Assembly (NCBI GenBank): GCA_963740215.1
Contig: CAVUDJ010000021.1
Location: forward strand, 62,001-126,000
Direction of reading: 5' to 3'
Source: CAVVAL01 sp963740215
GTDB taxonomy: Bacteria; Actinomycetota; Actinomycetes; Mycobacteriales; Cryptosporangiaceae
Length of the DNA: 64,000 nucleotides
Part shown: piece after piece, positions 26,197-34,201 of the stretch
How positions within the stretch are numbered: the first letter of the stretch is position 1
How the letters are laid out: each line of letters opens with the position of its first letter
Notes under the pieces: generated by a model
The model's database searches: none
What the model was told of the DNA's origin: nothing
The model's input: the letters and a program-made list of their open reading frames with translations, nothing else
Translations under genes and position numbers: made by a program

Positions 26197-28032
26197 TTGA
26201 CCAGTAACGAAGAGCTGTCCAGCCGTACCTTCGGCAATGAGGACCGCCTGCCGCGAGTGCCAGTACCGGCGTTGGAGGACAGCTGCGACAGGTTCGTCGC
26301 GTGGTGCGCGCCGTTGTTGACGGCTGACGAGCTCGCGACGACGGAGGCCGCGGTGGCCTCGTTCGTCCAGCCAGACGGCTCCGGCCGCAGGCTCCACGCG
26401 GCACTGGAGCAGTATGACGCCTCTCCCGGAGTGCGCAGCTGGCTCGACACGTTCTGGTCGGAGCGGTATCTGGGCCGCCGCGACCGCATCGCCCTCAACG
26501 CGAACTTCTTCTTCCTGTTCCCGGATTCCGGCGACGGACAGGTGGAGCGAGCGACCGCGCTCATCTCCGGGGCCGTCAACTACAAGCTGCGGCTTGACGA
26601 CGAACTCATTCCTCCGGTCGTTCAGCGGGGGCAGGCTCTCTCGATGGAGCAGAACAAGTTCCTGTTCTCGACGACCCGGATACCCGGACCTGTACGTGAC
26701 TCCGCCCGCACGCCTTATTCCGGGGAGTGGCCCGGCCCATCCCCGGCGCGCCACATCGTGCTGTTCTTCCGCGGAAACATGTTCCGGATGGACGTGATGG
26801 GCTCGGATGGCCGGCCCCACACGCTGGATGATCTCGCGGCCGGGCTGCGCGCAGTCATGAAGATGGGAACGGACTGGGCCGCGACGGACGCATCTGTCGG
26901 CCATCTCACCACGAAGGCCCGCGCGGAGTGGGCAGCCAGCCGGCAGGCATTGCTCGCCTGCCATCCCCGCAACGCGGATGCCCTCGACGACGTCGAGACC
27001 GCGTTGTTCTGCCTCTGCCTGGAGGACTTCACGCCCCAGGACAGCAAGGAGGCCTCCGACCATTTGCTGTACGGCAATAGTGGCAGCCGGTGGTTCGACA
27101 AGGCCCTATCGCTGATCGTCTTCGAGGACGGCACAGCGGGCATCAATGTGGAGCACTGCGGCCTGGACGGGACCACGGTCCTCAGCTTTGTCGAAACGGT
27201 GCTGGGCGCTTCGGCCGAGGACCATTCGGCGCAGTCGGGAGCGCTGTCTCAGGGGCTACCAGCGGTGGGCGCCATCGAGTTCGTGCTCGATGAGGCCCTG
27301 CGCGCCGACGTGCGAGCCGCTGCGGCCTCGTTCGCGGCGTACGCCTCCGATACCGCCACGTGCACCGTGTCGTTCGGGGATTTCGGTGCGGACAGGGCGA
27401 AGCAGCTACGGATGTCGCCGGATGCGTTCGTGCAAATGGCCTATCAACTCGCGCACAAGCGCGCGAAAGGATTCGCGGGCGCCACATACGAGTCGATCGC
27501 CACGCGACAGTACAAGAATGGGCGCACCGAAGCGATGCGCGTTGTCACGCCTGAGGTGCAGCGGTTCGTGGCCGCGATGGACGACCCCGATACAAGTGCG
27601 ATGAGCCGCGTGGCGGCGTTTCGGGCAGCCGCCGAAATGCACGTGCGACGTGCGAAGGAGTGCCAGGCGGGCCAGGCGCCCGAGCAACATCTGTGGGAGC
27701 TGCAACTGATTCAGAAGCGGCGCGGCGCAGAGCTTGGAGTGACCGAGATGCCCGCCCTGTACGAGACTCCAGGCTGGCTCAAGATGCGCGACGACTACCT
27801 GAGTACCAGCTCCACGCCGTCCGCCAGCGTCAAGTACTTCGGCTTCGGCGCGACCAGCACTCGTTGCATCGGCGTCGGCTATGTGTTGCTTCCCGACCGA
27901 TTCAACCTCTACCTGAGCACGCCGCTCCAGGTGGCCGACAAGATGTTCCTGTTCGCCGACAAGCTCCGGGAATCGGTGCGTGAACTGGTGGAGCTGCTCG
28001 CCACCGAGGATCCGGTGGACGGTGGGCGTTGA
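26197..28032 (+). CDS. Choline/carnitine O-acyltransferase family enzyme
   Basis: 611 residues, TTG start at 26197 with GAGG upstream. Clear family motifs: SRWFDKALSLIVFEDGTAGI, then VEHCGLDGTT with catalytic His320 and the HxxxDG signature; TYESIATRQYKNGRTEAMR; and LSTSS followed by GFGATSTRCIGVGYVLLPD, the carnitine/choline and CoA contacts of eukaryotic CrAT. Length matches that of CrAT. These enzymes move acyl groups between CoA and the hydroxyl of a quaternary-amine alcohol. The family is rare in bacteria. Its place behind a hydroxylase and a methyltransferase suggests a substrate made by those two, a beta-hydroxy betaine-like compound (inference). No signal peptide, so cytoplasmic. Confidence 0.88.
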   Translation: MTSNEELSSRTFGNEDRLPRVPVPALEDSCDRFVAWCAPLLTADELATTEAAVASFVQPDGSGRRLHAALEQYDASPGVRSWLDTFWSERYLGRRDRIALNANFFFLFPDSGDGQVERATALISGAVNYKLRLDDELIPPVVQRGQALSMEQNKFLFSTTRIPGPVRDSARTPYSGEWPGPSPARHIVLFFRGNMFRMDVMGSDGRPHTLDDLAAGLRAVMKMGTDWAATDASVGHLTTKARAEWAASRQALLACHPRNADALDDVETALFCLCLEDFTPQDSKEASDHLLYGNSGSRWFDKALSLIVFEDGTAGINVEHCGLDGTTVLSFVETVLGASAEDHSAQSGALSQGLPAVGAIEFVLDEALRADVRAAAASFAAYASDTATCTVSFGDFGADRAKQLRMSPDAFVQMAYQLAHKRAKGFAGATYESIATRQYKNGRTEAMRVVTPEVQRFVAAMDDPDTSAMSRVAAFRAAAEMHVRRAKECQAGQAPEQHLWELQLIQKRRGAELGVTEMPALYETPGWLKMRDDYLSTSSTPSASVKYFGFGATSTRCIGVGYVLLPDRFNLYLSTPLQVADKMFLFADKLRESVRELVELLATEDPVDGGR

Positions 28033-28181
28033 GGCGATCACCTCGTGCATCGTGCCGAACGGAACTGAGTCGGTCGCGCCGGGCAAGCGGGCGCGCAGAG
28101 ACGCGGGATCGAGACTAAGGGCGAACGGTTCAGCGACAACCAGCATTTCGCCGCTCTCTTTACCGAGTGTGAACGCGCCGC

Positions 28182-28328
28182 TCAGGACTTGCCTTCTTCC
28201 TGCGGGCGGTTCTGGGACTGCTGGGTCAACTCGTTTACGGGGTCCGCGTCCTGGTCCTCGTCGTCCACAGGAAACGCGTCACTGATGATGAAGATGGTCC
28301 TCGGCTCCTCACCGTGAGGGCCGCTCAC
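28182..28328 (-). CDS. 48-residue acidic ORF translationally coupled to the 69-residue protein
   Basis: GTG start at 28328 overlaps the stop of the upstream small gene (GTGA). The product begins MSGPHGEEPRTIFIISDAF and continues with an acidic, Gln-rich tail ending PQEEGKS. Unrecognised; the 4-bp overlap and clean codon use are the support. Such tiny genes accompany GntR-type regulators of actinomycete integrative elements. Confidence 0.5.
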   Translation of the reverse strand: MSGPHGEEPRTIFIISDAFPVDDEDQDADPVNELTQQSQNRPQEEGKS

Positions 28329-28534
28329 CGGAGCTGGCCCGCCCGGGCTATCACGGTGTTCGACCAGCGCACGTCCTCGCAGGGCCAGGGCTTGAGGCAG
28401 TAGCGGCAGACTGCTTCCGGTACGCAGACTTTGGCGTGCTGATTCAGCAGCCAGTGGGCTAGCTCAATCCTGTCCGCAGTTGATTCCGTGCTGCCGGTCA
28501 TCTCGGTGGGTAGGGGTTCGGTCTCTTTGATCAT
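28325..28534 (-). CDS. Small Cys-rich protein of the GntR-linked cassette
   Basis: 69 residues, ATG at 28534 with GGGAGATGAGG upstream. The C-terminal half has HWLLNQHAKVCVPEAVCRYCLKPWPC; its four cysteines (C-x5-C-x2-C-x5-C) suggest a small zinc-binding fold. Divergent from the GntR regulator. Similar short proteins are common next to KorSA-like GntR regulators in actinomycete mobile elements (from memory, not checked). Confidence 0.6.
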   Translation of the reverse strand: MIKETEPLPTEMTGSTESTADRIELAHWLLNQHAKVCVPEAVCRYCLKPWPCEDVRWSNTVIARAGQLR

Positions 28535-28697
28535 GGTCGCCTCATCTCCCGGGAGGTCACACCGGGGAAGACGGGCCGAAGCTTCGGGGAACGGCGTCGG
28601 CCTGCCTACCCCTTCACCCGCCACAGACGACCCACGTCTGCCAGTAGCGGGGAGCACCTGACCAGTCGCTTTCGACTGGCCACAGCTCTAGCGTTCA

Positions 28698-28736
28698 CCT
28701 GATACACCTGGTGTGTCAATCGGTCGATACATCAGG
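28698..28736. promoter_or_regulatory. Candidate GntR operator
   Basis: Perfect palindrome ACACCTGGTGT at 28704-28714, inside an outer inverted pair CCTGAT (28698-28703) and ATCAGG (28731-28736). It lies between the small Cys-rich gene and the GntR gene, where autoregulation is expected. Confidence 0.45.
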
Positions 28737-28790
28737 TTATGGCCTCATGGGAGCTGGGACGTGGGCAAGAAACGGCGCACGACGGAAGGG

Positions 28791-29560
28791 GTGAAACGGT
28801 TGGTCACGTACGGGAGCGGCCGACCCGCCTACCTCCAGCTCGCCGATGACTTGCGCCGTGAAATCCTCGCGGGCCGACTGGCACCCGGCGACAAGTTGCC
28901 TTCCGCGACGGACCTCACCCGGAAGTACCAAGTCAGCCGGCAAGTCGCCGTGATGGCGCTCCGCGAGCTGCATCACAGTGGACTGATCTACGGCCATGCG
29001 GGTAAAGGAACGTTCGTGCGTGAGCGTCCGCTGCTTCGTCGTCGCTCTACGGTCTGGTACGCAGGTGGTCGCGGTAGCGGGTCCCCCACCGCACGCAGCA
29101 TCGAGGCACATGGCGGCGCGGCTACCTGGGAACACGAGTCCGAGCACTCCACCGCAACGGCAGACATCGCGGCGCGGCTCGACATCGAAGAGGGCGACCC
29201 CGTGATGTCACGCGGTACACCTACTTCGCCGATGGCGTCCCGATCCAGCTCGCCACATCCTGGGAACCGCTGGCGATCACCGGGGGAACGCCCATCAAAT
29301 GGCCGGAAGAGGGCTCCCCAGCTGTGGGTGTGGTTGACCGCTTCGACCACATTGGAATCCGGATCACGAGCGCGGACGAAATCGTGTCCGCCCGAACAGC
29401 GACACCGGAGGAGCAGGCCGCACTCAACATCCCGACTGGGGTTCCTGTTCTAGCGATTGAGCGCACGTATGCCGCTGGCGTAAGGCCAGTCGAGACAGCC
29501 AGCATTATTGCTTCGGGCGACCGGTACGAACTCCACTACGGCATCCCGGTAGGTGACTGA
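28791..29560 (+). pseudogene. GntR/UTRA-family regulator with a frameshift
   Basis: GTG at 28791 preceded by GGAAGG (upstream in-frame starts reach 28713). The winged helix is intact (YLQLADDLRREILAGRLAPGDKLPSATDLTRKYQVSRQVAVMALRELHHSGLIYGHAGKGTFVRE). The UTRA ligand domain leaves frame near 29209, where GATG|TCACG seems to lack one G, and resumes as TRYTYFADGVPIQLATSWEPL... to the stop at 29560. Repaired length about 257 residues, usual for the KorSA/HutC type. Either inactivated or a sequencing indel. Confidence 0.75.
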
Positions 29561-29609
29561 GGTCCGTTGCATCTGCCGGTGCGGCGGTAGGAACCGTCGT
29601 CGCCGCAGG

Positions 29610-29897
29610 TCAGCTCGCCAGCGTGAGGAGCCGTGGCCGCCGCGACCGCAGGTCATCCGGTGAAGGTCCGGCGTAGGTGGCACGGACGGTTGCCAGCGCC
29701 CACGACATCCGGGCGACCGCGGTCTCCGGGTGGTCTCCGAACTCGGCCGCGACCTGAGCTACGCAGCCGGAGATGCGCCACCGGCGGAGCGTCGCCGCGA
29801 CCGCGTGACGAACCTCGTCGGCGGTGGGTAGCTCCGAGGGCTGCACGGTGGAAACGAACAGCGCCTCGGCTCGGGCCGACTCAAGTGTGCTCGGCAT
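29610..29897 (-). CDS. Small conserved actinobacterial protein, unknown function
   Basis: 95 residues, ATG at 29897 with GGAGG seven bases upstream. The core VRHAVAATLRRWRISGCVAQVAAEFGDHPETAVARMSWALATV is helical and looks like a family I have seen beside regulators in actinomycete genomes, though I cannot name it. The codon use is normal for the genome. Convergent with the GntR gene. Confidence 0.65.
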   Translation of the reverse strand: MPSTLESARAEALFVSTVQPSELPTADEVRHAVAATLRRWRISGCVAQVAAEFGDHPETAVARMSWALATVRATYAGPSPDDLRSRRPRLLTLAS

Positions 29898-29978
29898 CTC
29901 GCACCTCCAGGTCGCATTGGTTCGATGCCAGCTGCCCCGTTCGGGAACTCTTGTCAGTCCTGCGAAGGGCAGCGAACG

Positions 29979-30899
29979 TTACACACGCTGGGCTCCGGCC
30001 GCCCCGGCGCGCGACCGCCGCCCAATGGCCGCCATCGCGGCGAGGGTTCGAGCGAAGCGTTCTGCGGCATGCGGGATGTGCCGGAGATAGAGCTGAGGTT
30101 CGGTGAGTTCGAGCTCGATCAGCTGAGGTGCGCCGTCGGCGTCGGGCACGAGGTCGACTCGCGCATAGGCCAGCCGCGCCGCGCCGCCGGGGACGGCGGC
30201 CATCACGCGGTCGGCGAGTGAGCGTTGCGCGGCGGTCGGCTGCACGGCCTCCAATCGCAACCCGCCGTCCGGCTGGAAGCGCCGGTCTGCGCCGGTGTCT
30301 GGCCCATCGAGCACCGCCGCCTTGCACACCGCGTGGCTGAACGCGCCGCCGAAGTAGACCAGCGAGGTCTCCCCCTCGGTGTCCACCGCGTGCGCGTAGG
30401 GCTGCACCATCACGGTCCGTCCGGCGGCGTGCAACCGCCGGACGTGAGTGGCGGCGAGCCGGCGATGGGCCCGGTCGGCCAGGTCATAGCTGCCCGTGTC
30501 CATCGCAGCGATGCTGACGGCGGGCTTGACCACCCACCGCCCGCCCGGCGCAGGCCGCCACCGGCTACCCGGCTCCAACCACGTCGTCGGTACTACGGGG
30601 ATCCCCAGGGCGGCCAGGTCACACAGGTAACGCTTGTCCGTGTTCCAGGCCAGCACGTCGGCCGGGTTCGCCAGCCGCGGGATCCGACGCGCCCAGGCGA
30701 GGAACTCTGCGCGGCGCTCGTGGTAGTCCCAGCAGCTGCGCACCACTGCCAGGTCGAACGCGGACCACTCGACGCCGGGGTCGTCCCATACCGCCGGCCA
30801 CGCGCGTATGCCGCGCTCGCCCAGCGGAGTGAGCAACCGGCGCGTGTCGGCGTCGAGCTCGGGGACCTGAGCGCAGGTCACGAGCGCGATGGTCACCAT
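29979..30899 (-). CDS. ATP-grasp domain protein
   Basis: 306 residues, ATG at 30899, overlapping the stop of the VOC gene by seven bases. VRSCWDYHERRAEFLAWARR and NTDKRYLCDLAALGIPVVPTTWL are hallmarks of the RimK/glutathione-synthetase-like ATP-grasp group; GGRWVVKPAVSIAAMDTGSY holds the ATP-binding Lys, and YARVDLVPDADGAPQLIELELTEPQLYL supplies the Mg-binding acidic residues. It probably ligates a carboxylate to an amine; substrate unknown. Confidence 0.8.
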   Translation of the reverse strand: MVTIALVTCAQVPELDADTRRLLTPLGERGIRAWPAVWDDPGVEWSAFDLAVVRSCWDYHERRAEFLAWARRIPRLANPADVLAWNTDKRYLCDLAALGIPVVPTTWLEPGSRWRPAPGGRWVVKPAVSIAAMDTGSYDLADRAHRRLAATHVRRLHAAGRTVMVQPYAHAVDTEGETSLVYFGGAFSHAVCKAAVLDGPDTGADRRFQPDGGLRLEAVQPTAAQRSLADRVMAAVPGGAARLAYARVDLVPDADGAPQLIELELTEPQLYLRHIPHAAERFARTLAAMAAIGRRSRAGAAGAQRV

Positions 30900-31279
30900 T
30901 GGCTTAGTGCGTAGCGGGTGCCGTCGGAGTCTGCGAACAGCGCCCACCAACCGAAGTGCTGCCGGGCCGGCGGAAGCGGGAACTTCACTCCCCGGGCGGA
31001 CAGCTCGGCGTAGGTCGCCTCGATGTCCTCACAGTTGAAGAACACATCCGAGTGCGGCAGCGACTCGCTGCCCGGCTCGTGCCGCGGCGCTCCCTGGCGC
31101 GGGCTGAGTACCAGCACCACCTTCCGGTCCGGCGGGGTGACCTCGATCCAGCGCTCCGCGCCGTAGGTCTGGTCGGTGACCAGCTCGAAGCCCATCGTGG
31201 CGGTCCAGAACTGCTTGGCGGTCTCCTGGTCGTCGACCGGGACGATCACCTTGCTCACCCCTGTGATCACGGCCCTCAC
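30893..31279 (-). CDS. VOC (glyoxalase/bleomycin-resistance) family protein
   Basis: 128 residues, GTG at 31279. Two beta-alpha-beta-beta-beta half modules (VSKVIVPVDDQETAKQFWTATMGFELV and HSDVFFNCEDIEATYAELSARGVKF) ending in WALFADSDGTRYALSQW, as in many PadR-linked VOC proteins. In an operon with the ATP-grasp gene; divergent from padR. Confidence 0.85.
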   Translation of the reverse strand: MRAVITGVSKVIVPVDDQETAKQFWTATMGFELVTDQTYGAERWIEVTPPDRKVVLVLSPRQGAPRHEPGSESLPHSDVFFNCEDIEATYAELSARGVKFPLPPARQHFGWWALFADSDGTRYALSQW

Positions 31280-31359
31280 CCTCTCGTGTCCGTGTGGGTT
31301 ACACCCATCTTTGTTATATCCACTACGGTACTAACAATGTTGGACTGTATCATCGGTGC
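31280..31359. promoter_or_regulatory. Divergent promoter, candidate PadR operator
   Basis: Eighty AT-richer bases between the VOC and PadR starts, containing the near-palindrome CTAACAATGTTGG at 31331-31343. Likely autoregulatory site of the PadR protein; assigned by position only. Confidence 0.4.
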
Positions 31360-31716
31360 GTGACCCCGACAAGGACCACTCCAGCGGTGACTCCGGCCGG
31401 CTTCCAGGTGCTGCTGGCCCTGGCATCGGGGCACGCGCACGGCTACGCCGTCATGGGCTTCATCGAGCAGGTCACCGGCGGGCAGGTACGGCTCGGCCCG
31501 GGAACGCTTTACCGCACGATCGCCCGGCTGGTCGCCGACGAGCTGGTCACTGAGACCGAGACGAGCGACCCCAGCGCCCCACACGACGCCCGCCGCCGCT
31601 ACTACCAGCTCACCCCGCTCGGCGAACAAACCGTGCGCGACGAGGCCGACCTGCTCGCCCGGCTGGTCGACGCCGCCCACACGGCCGGACTGCTATCGCA
31701 ACGGAGAACGGCATGA
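31360..31716 (+). CDS. PadR-family transcriptional regulator
   Basis: 118 residues from the GTG at 31360 (MTPTRTTPAVTPAGFQVLLAL); the longer upstream reading has no coding character. The PadR winged helix is clear: HGYAVMGFIEQVTGG, GTLYRTIARLVADELVTE, RRRYYQLTPLGEQTVRDE. Overlaps the following VOC gene by four bases, so the two are coupled. Confidence 0.85.
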   Translation: MTPTRTTPAVTPAGFQVLLALASGHAHGYAVMGFIEQVTGGQVRLGPGTLYRTIARLVADELVTETETSDPSAPHDARRRYYQLTPLGEQTVRDEADLLARLVDAAHTAGLLSQRRTA

Positions 31717-32204
31717 CCCACGAACGCCCGCTCGGCCTGGGCACGCACATCTTCGTCCCCGACGCCGACGCCGCGGTGGCGTTCTACCGCGAGGCGTTCG
31801 GCGCCGCCGAGCTGATCCGCCATCACCTACCGGACGGCCGGGTGCTCTTCATCGAACTGGCCTTCGGCCCCGACAAACTGCTGCTCAGCGAGGAGATCCA
31901 CGAGCTGGGCGCGCTGGCCCCGGGCAGCCTCGGCGGCTCGCCCGTCATGCTGCTGCTCGAACTCGACGACGTCGACGTCGTCGCCGAACGCGCTATCGCA
32001 GCCGGGGCAAGTGTCGAGATGCCGGTCGCCGAGATGTTCTGGGGCGAGCGCTATGGCATCGTGCGCGATCCCTTCGGCCATCGATGGTCACTGTGCACCC
32101 GACGCGAACAACTCGCCCCGGACGAGGTCGCCCGCCAGGTGCCGGCCGACCCCACCAGAGGCTGGGCCGCCGATCGCGATGCTGCCGGCCCTCCGGGTGC
32201 TTAA
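31713..32204 (+). CDS. Second VOC-family (glyoxalase-like) protein
   Basis: 163 residues, ATG overlapping the PadR stop. GTHIFVPDADAAVAFYREAFGAAEL and FWGERYGIVRDPFGHRWSLCTR are typical of the PhnB/glyoxalase subgroup. Its C-terminal ~25 residues are low-complexity. Unrelated in detail to the VOC protein at 30893, which is divergent from this operon. Confidence 0.82.
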   Translation: MTHERPLGLGTHIFVPDADAAVAFYREAFGAAELIRHHLPDGRVLFIELAFGPDKLLLSEEIHELGALAPGSLGGSPVMLLLELDDVDVVAERAIAAGASVEMPVAEMFWGERYGIVRDPFGHRWSLCTRREQLAPDEVARQVPADPTRGWAADRDAAGPPGA

Positions 32205-32316
32205 ACGCACCTCACGACCCCTCGTCACGCAGCGTATCGGTTGCGGGAAACCTGAGTGAGGGAGACAATGGCCTTCGGTTGATGCACCAGCCGTTGCTCC
32301 GTGAAGGAGATAGCTG

Positions 32317-32742
32317 GTGTCCGAATTCTCTGCTACTCGAGCGTGCGCCCCGCGCTGGGAGCCTGGTCGTCTTCTGTGGTCGCAACGGACCGTAGGTGAC
32401 GTTGTCGAGGTCCGTCTGGCTGGCGAGCTGGACCTGTCGACGGCAACCGAGTTTCGCAAGCGATTGTCGAGAGTCGCGCACTCGGACGCCGCCACGACAA
32501 TCGTCCTCGACATGTCGCAGGTGGCTTTCATCGATGCCCTCAGCACCGGCCTGATCGTCGGTGCCCACACTGCCGCAGAGTCTCGTGGTCGGAGGCTGCA
32601 GATCGACGGGCTCCACGGCTCGCCGGCACGGGTCTTCCAGATGCTTGGGTTGGATTGGATGCGGATCCGCCGGCCGCAGGAAGGCGACTTCGGGGAGGAT
32701 GCCGGTGAAGTATGGGGAGAACCCGCCAGGTCCGTCGGATGA
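32317..32742 (+). CDS. STAS-domain anti-anti-sigma-like protein
   Basis: 141 residues, GTG with GAAGGAG upstream. GDVVEVRLAGELDLSTATEFRKRL and TIVLDMSQVAFIDALSTGLIVGAH match STAS anti-sigma factor antagonists; the Ser in DALSTG is the usual phosphorylation site region. Four bases separate its stop from the GAF-ANTAR gene, suggesting a joint signalling operon. No anti-sigma kinase gene is nearby. Confidence 0.82.
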   Translation: MSEFSATRACAPRWEPGRLLWSQRTVGDVVEVRLAGELDLSTATEFRKRLSRVAHSDAATTIVLDMSQVAFIDALSTGLIVGAHTAAESRGRRLQIDGLHGSPARVFQMLGLDWMRIRRPQEGDFGEDAGEVWGEPARSVG

Positions 32743-32746
32743 GCGC

Positions 32747-34201
32747 ATGAGTAGCGCTGATGCATGGGAGGCCAGCGCGGACGAGCGCGAGCGGCTGGCG
32801 GACGAGCGCGAACTGCTCGCCCACGAACGAGAAGGGCTGGGGGATCAGCGGGAACGGCTGGCTGACCGGCACGATCGCGATCTGGATCGCCGAGAGGCCG
32901 ACCTGGACAGGCTCACGGCATCCGCCGGCGACGTCAACGAGGCAGCGGAGATCGCGGCGACGCAGGCGGCGCTGCACCGGGCGCAGGCCGGAGTGCGTCG
33001 GGCAGAGGCGGAGTTGCTGCGCGCACAGCAGTCCGCCTCCCGGGTCGAGGCACGGGCTGCTCTCCGGAGCGCCGCCAGCGAGCGAACCGCAGCAGCCCGG
33101 TACGCCCAAGAGGCCGTCGATATCGAGGACCGCGCATGGCTGGCCGACCGGCGCGATTTCATCGCAGCCGAACGCGAGAAGCTGGCCGACGAACGGGACA
33201 TCCTCTCCGACCAGCATGACGAGATGGCGGCGCTGCGGGAGCGCGTAGCCGACGACCGTGAGCACGAGTCGTTGAACCGGGAACGAGGTATCGACCATCG
33301 GCGGAGAACCGGCCACCGGGGCAGCGAGGCGCGGCCACCGGCCAGTGACGAGCGGCTGCAGGCGGAGCTGCGCGCCATCGGCGAGAACCGACGGCTGAGC
33401 GCTGCCGAGAGCCGGCGGACCGCAGCGCAGGATCGTGCCCGTGCCGCAGCCTCGTGGGGTCCACAGGCGTACGGGCCCATGTTGGTCGCCAGCTTCAGCG
33501 AGCTCGCCCGCGAGCTATTCGCCTCCGAGGATCTCACCGAAGCGCTGCCGCAGGTGCTGAAGTTCGCGGTCGGCACCATTGCCGGATGCGACTGCGCCAG
33601 CATCACGCTGTGGCGCCATGAGCGTGTCATCCACACCGTGACCAGCAACGCGGACGCCGCGGAACTCGACGACATCCAGTTCGGTACCGGACTCGGCCCT
33701 GCGCTCGACGCTCTGCGCAGCGACGGCCCGGTGTATGTACCGAATCTGGCCGACTCGCAGCAATGGCCGGTATTCGGCGCCACCGCCGCACAGCTCGGAG
33801 TCGCCAGCGCACTGTGTCACGGCATGTTCGTCCGGCAGCCAGCCCAGTGGTCGGTACTGGGGACGTTCAGCCTCTACGGCGCGACGGTCGATGCATTCAG
33901 CGACGAAGACCAGGAGTTCTGCTCGATCCTTGCCGCATACGCGGCCGTGGCCGTGGCCGTGGCCCGCCGCCGCGACGAGGTCGACCGTCGCGAGGCCGCA
34001 CTGCATCGAGGACTCAGCACACGCGACATCATCGGACAAGCCAAGGGAATCCTCATGGAGCGCCAGCGCTTGTCGGCCGGCGAGGCATTCGACCTCCTAC
34101 GTCGCGCATCCCAACTCCTCAACCGCAAGCTGACCGACGTAGCTCGAGACCTGGCGGAGACCGGCGAACTACCGAACACGATCTCGGGTCACGAAGGGTA
34201 G
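32747..34201 (+). CDS. Coiled-coil GAF-ANTAR protein
   Basis: 484 residues, ATG at 32747. The first ~240 residues are an extended charged coiled coil with repeated A-D-E-R/D-R-E units (ADERERLADERELLAHERE, LADERDILSDQHDEMAALRE). A GAF domain follows (FSELARELFASEDLTEALPQVLKFAV... to AVARRRDEV), then a C-terminal ANTAR domain (RGLSTRDIIGQAKGILMERQRLSAGEAFDLLRRASQLLNRKLTDVA). ANTAR domains bind paired RNA hairpins and prevent termination, so this is a probable antiterminator controlled by a GAF ligand. The long coiled coil is unusual. Ends overlap the convergent fucosidase by 13 bp. Confidence 0.88.
   Translation: MSSADAWEASADERERLADERELLAHEREGLGDQRERLADRHDRDLDRREADLDRLTASAGDVNEAAEIAATQAALHRAQAGVRRAEAELLRAQQSASRVEARAALRSAASERTAAARYAQEAVDIEDRAWLADRRDFIAAEREKLADERDILSDQHDEMAALRERVADDREHESLNRERGIDHRRRTGHRGSEARPPASDERLQAELRAIGENRRLSAAESRRTAAQDRARAAASWGPQAYGPMLVASFSELARELFASEDLTEALPQVLKFAVGTIAGCDCASITLWRHERVIHTVTSNADAAELDDIQFGTGLGPALDALRSDGPVYVPNLADSQQWPVFGATAAQLGVASALCHGMFVRQPAQWSVLGTFSLYGATVDAFSDEDQEFCSILAAYAAVAVAVARRRDEVDRREAALHRGLSTRDIIGQAKGILMERQRLSAGEAFDLLRRASQLLNRKLTDVARDLAETGELPNTISGHEG

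Noticed and set aside
27406..28146. 246-residue minus-strand ORF antisense to the acyltransferase
   Set aside because: All but the first ~38 codons overlap a clearly coding plus-strand gene; only the start may be a truncated gene.
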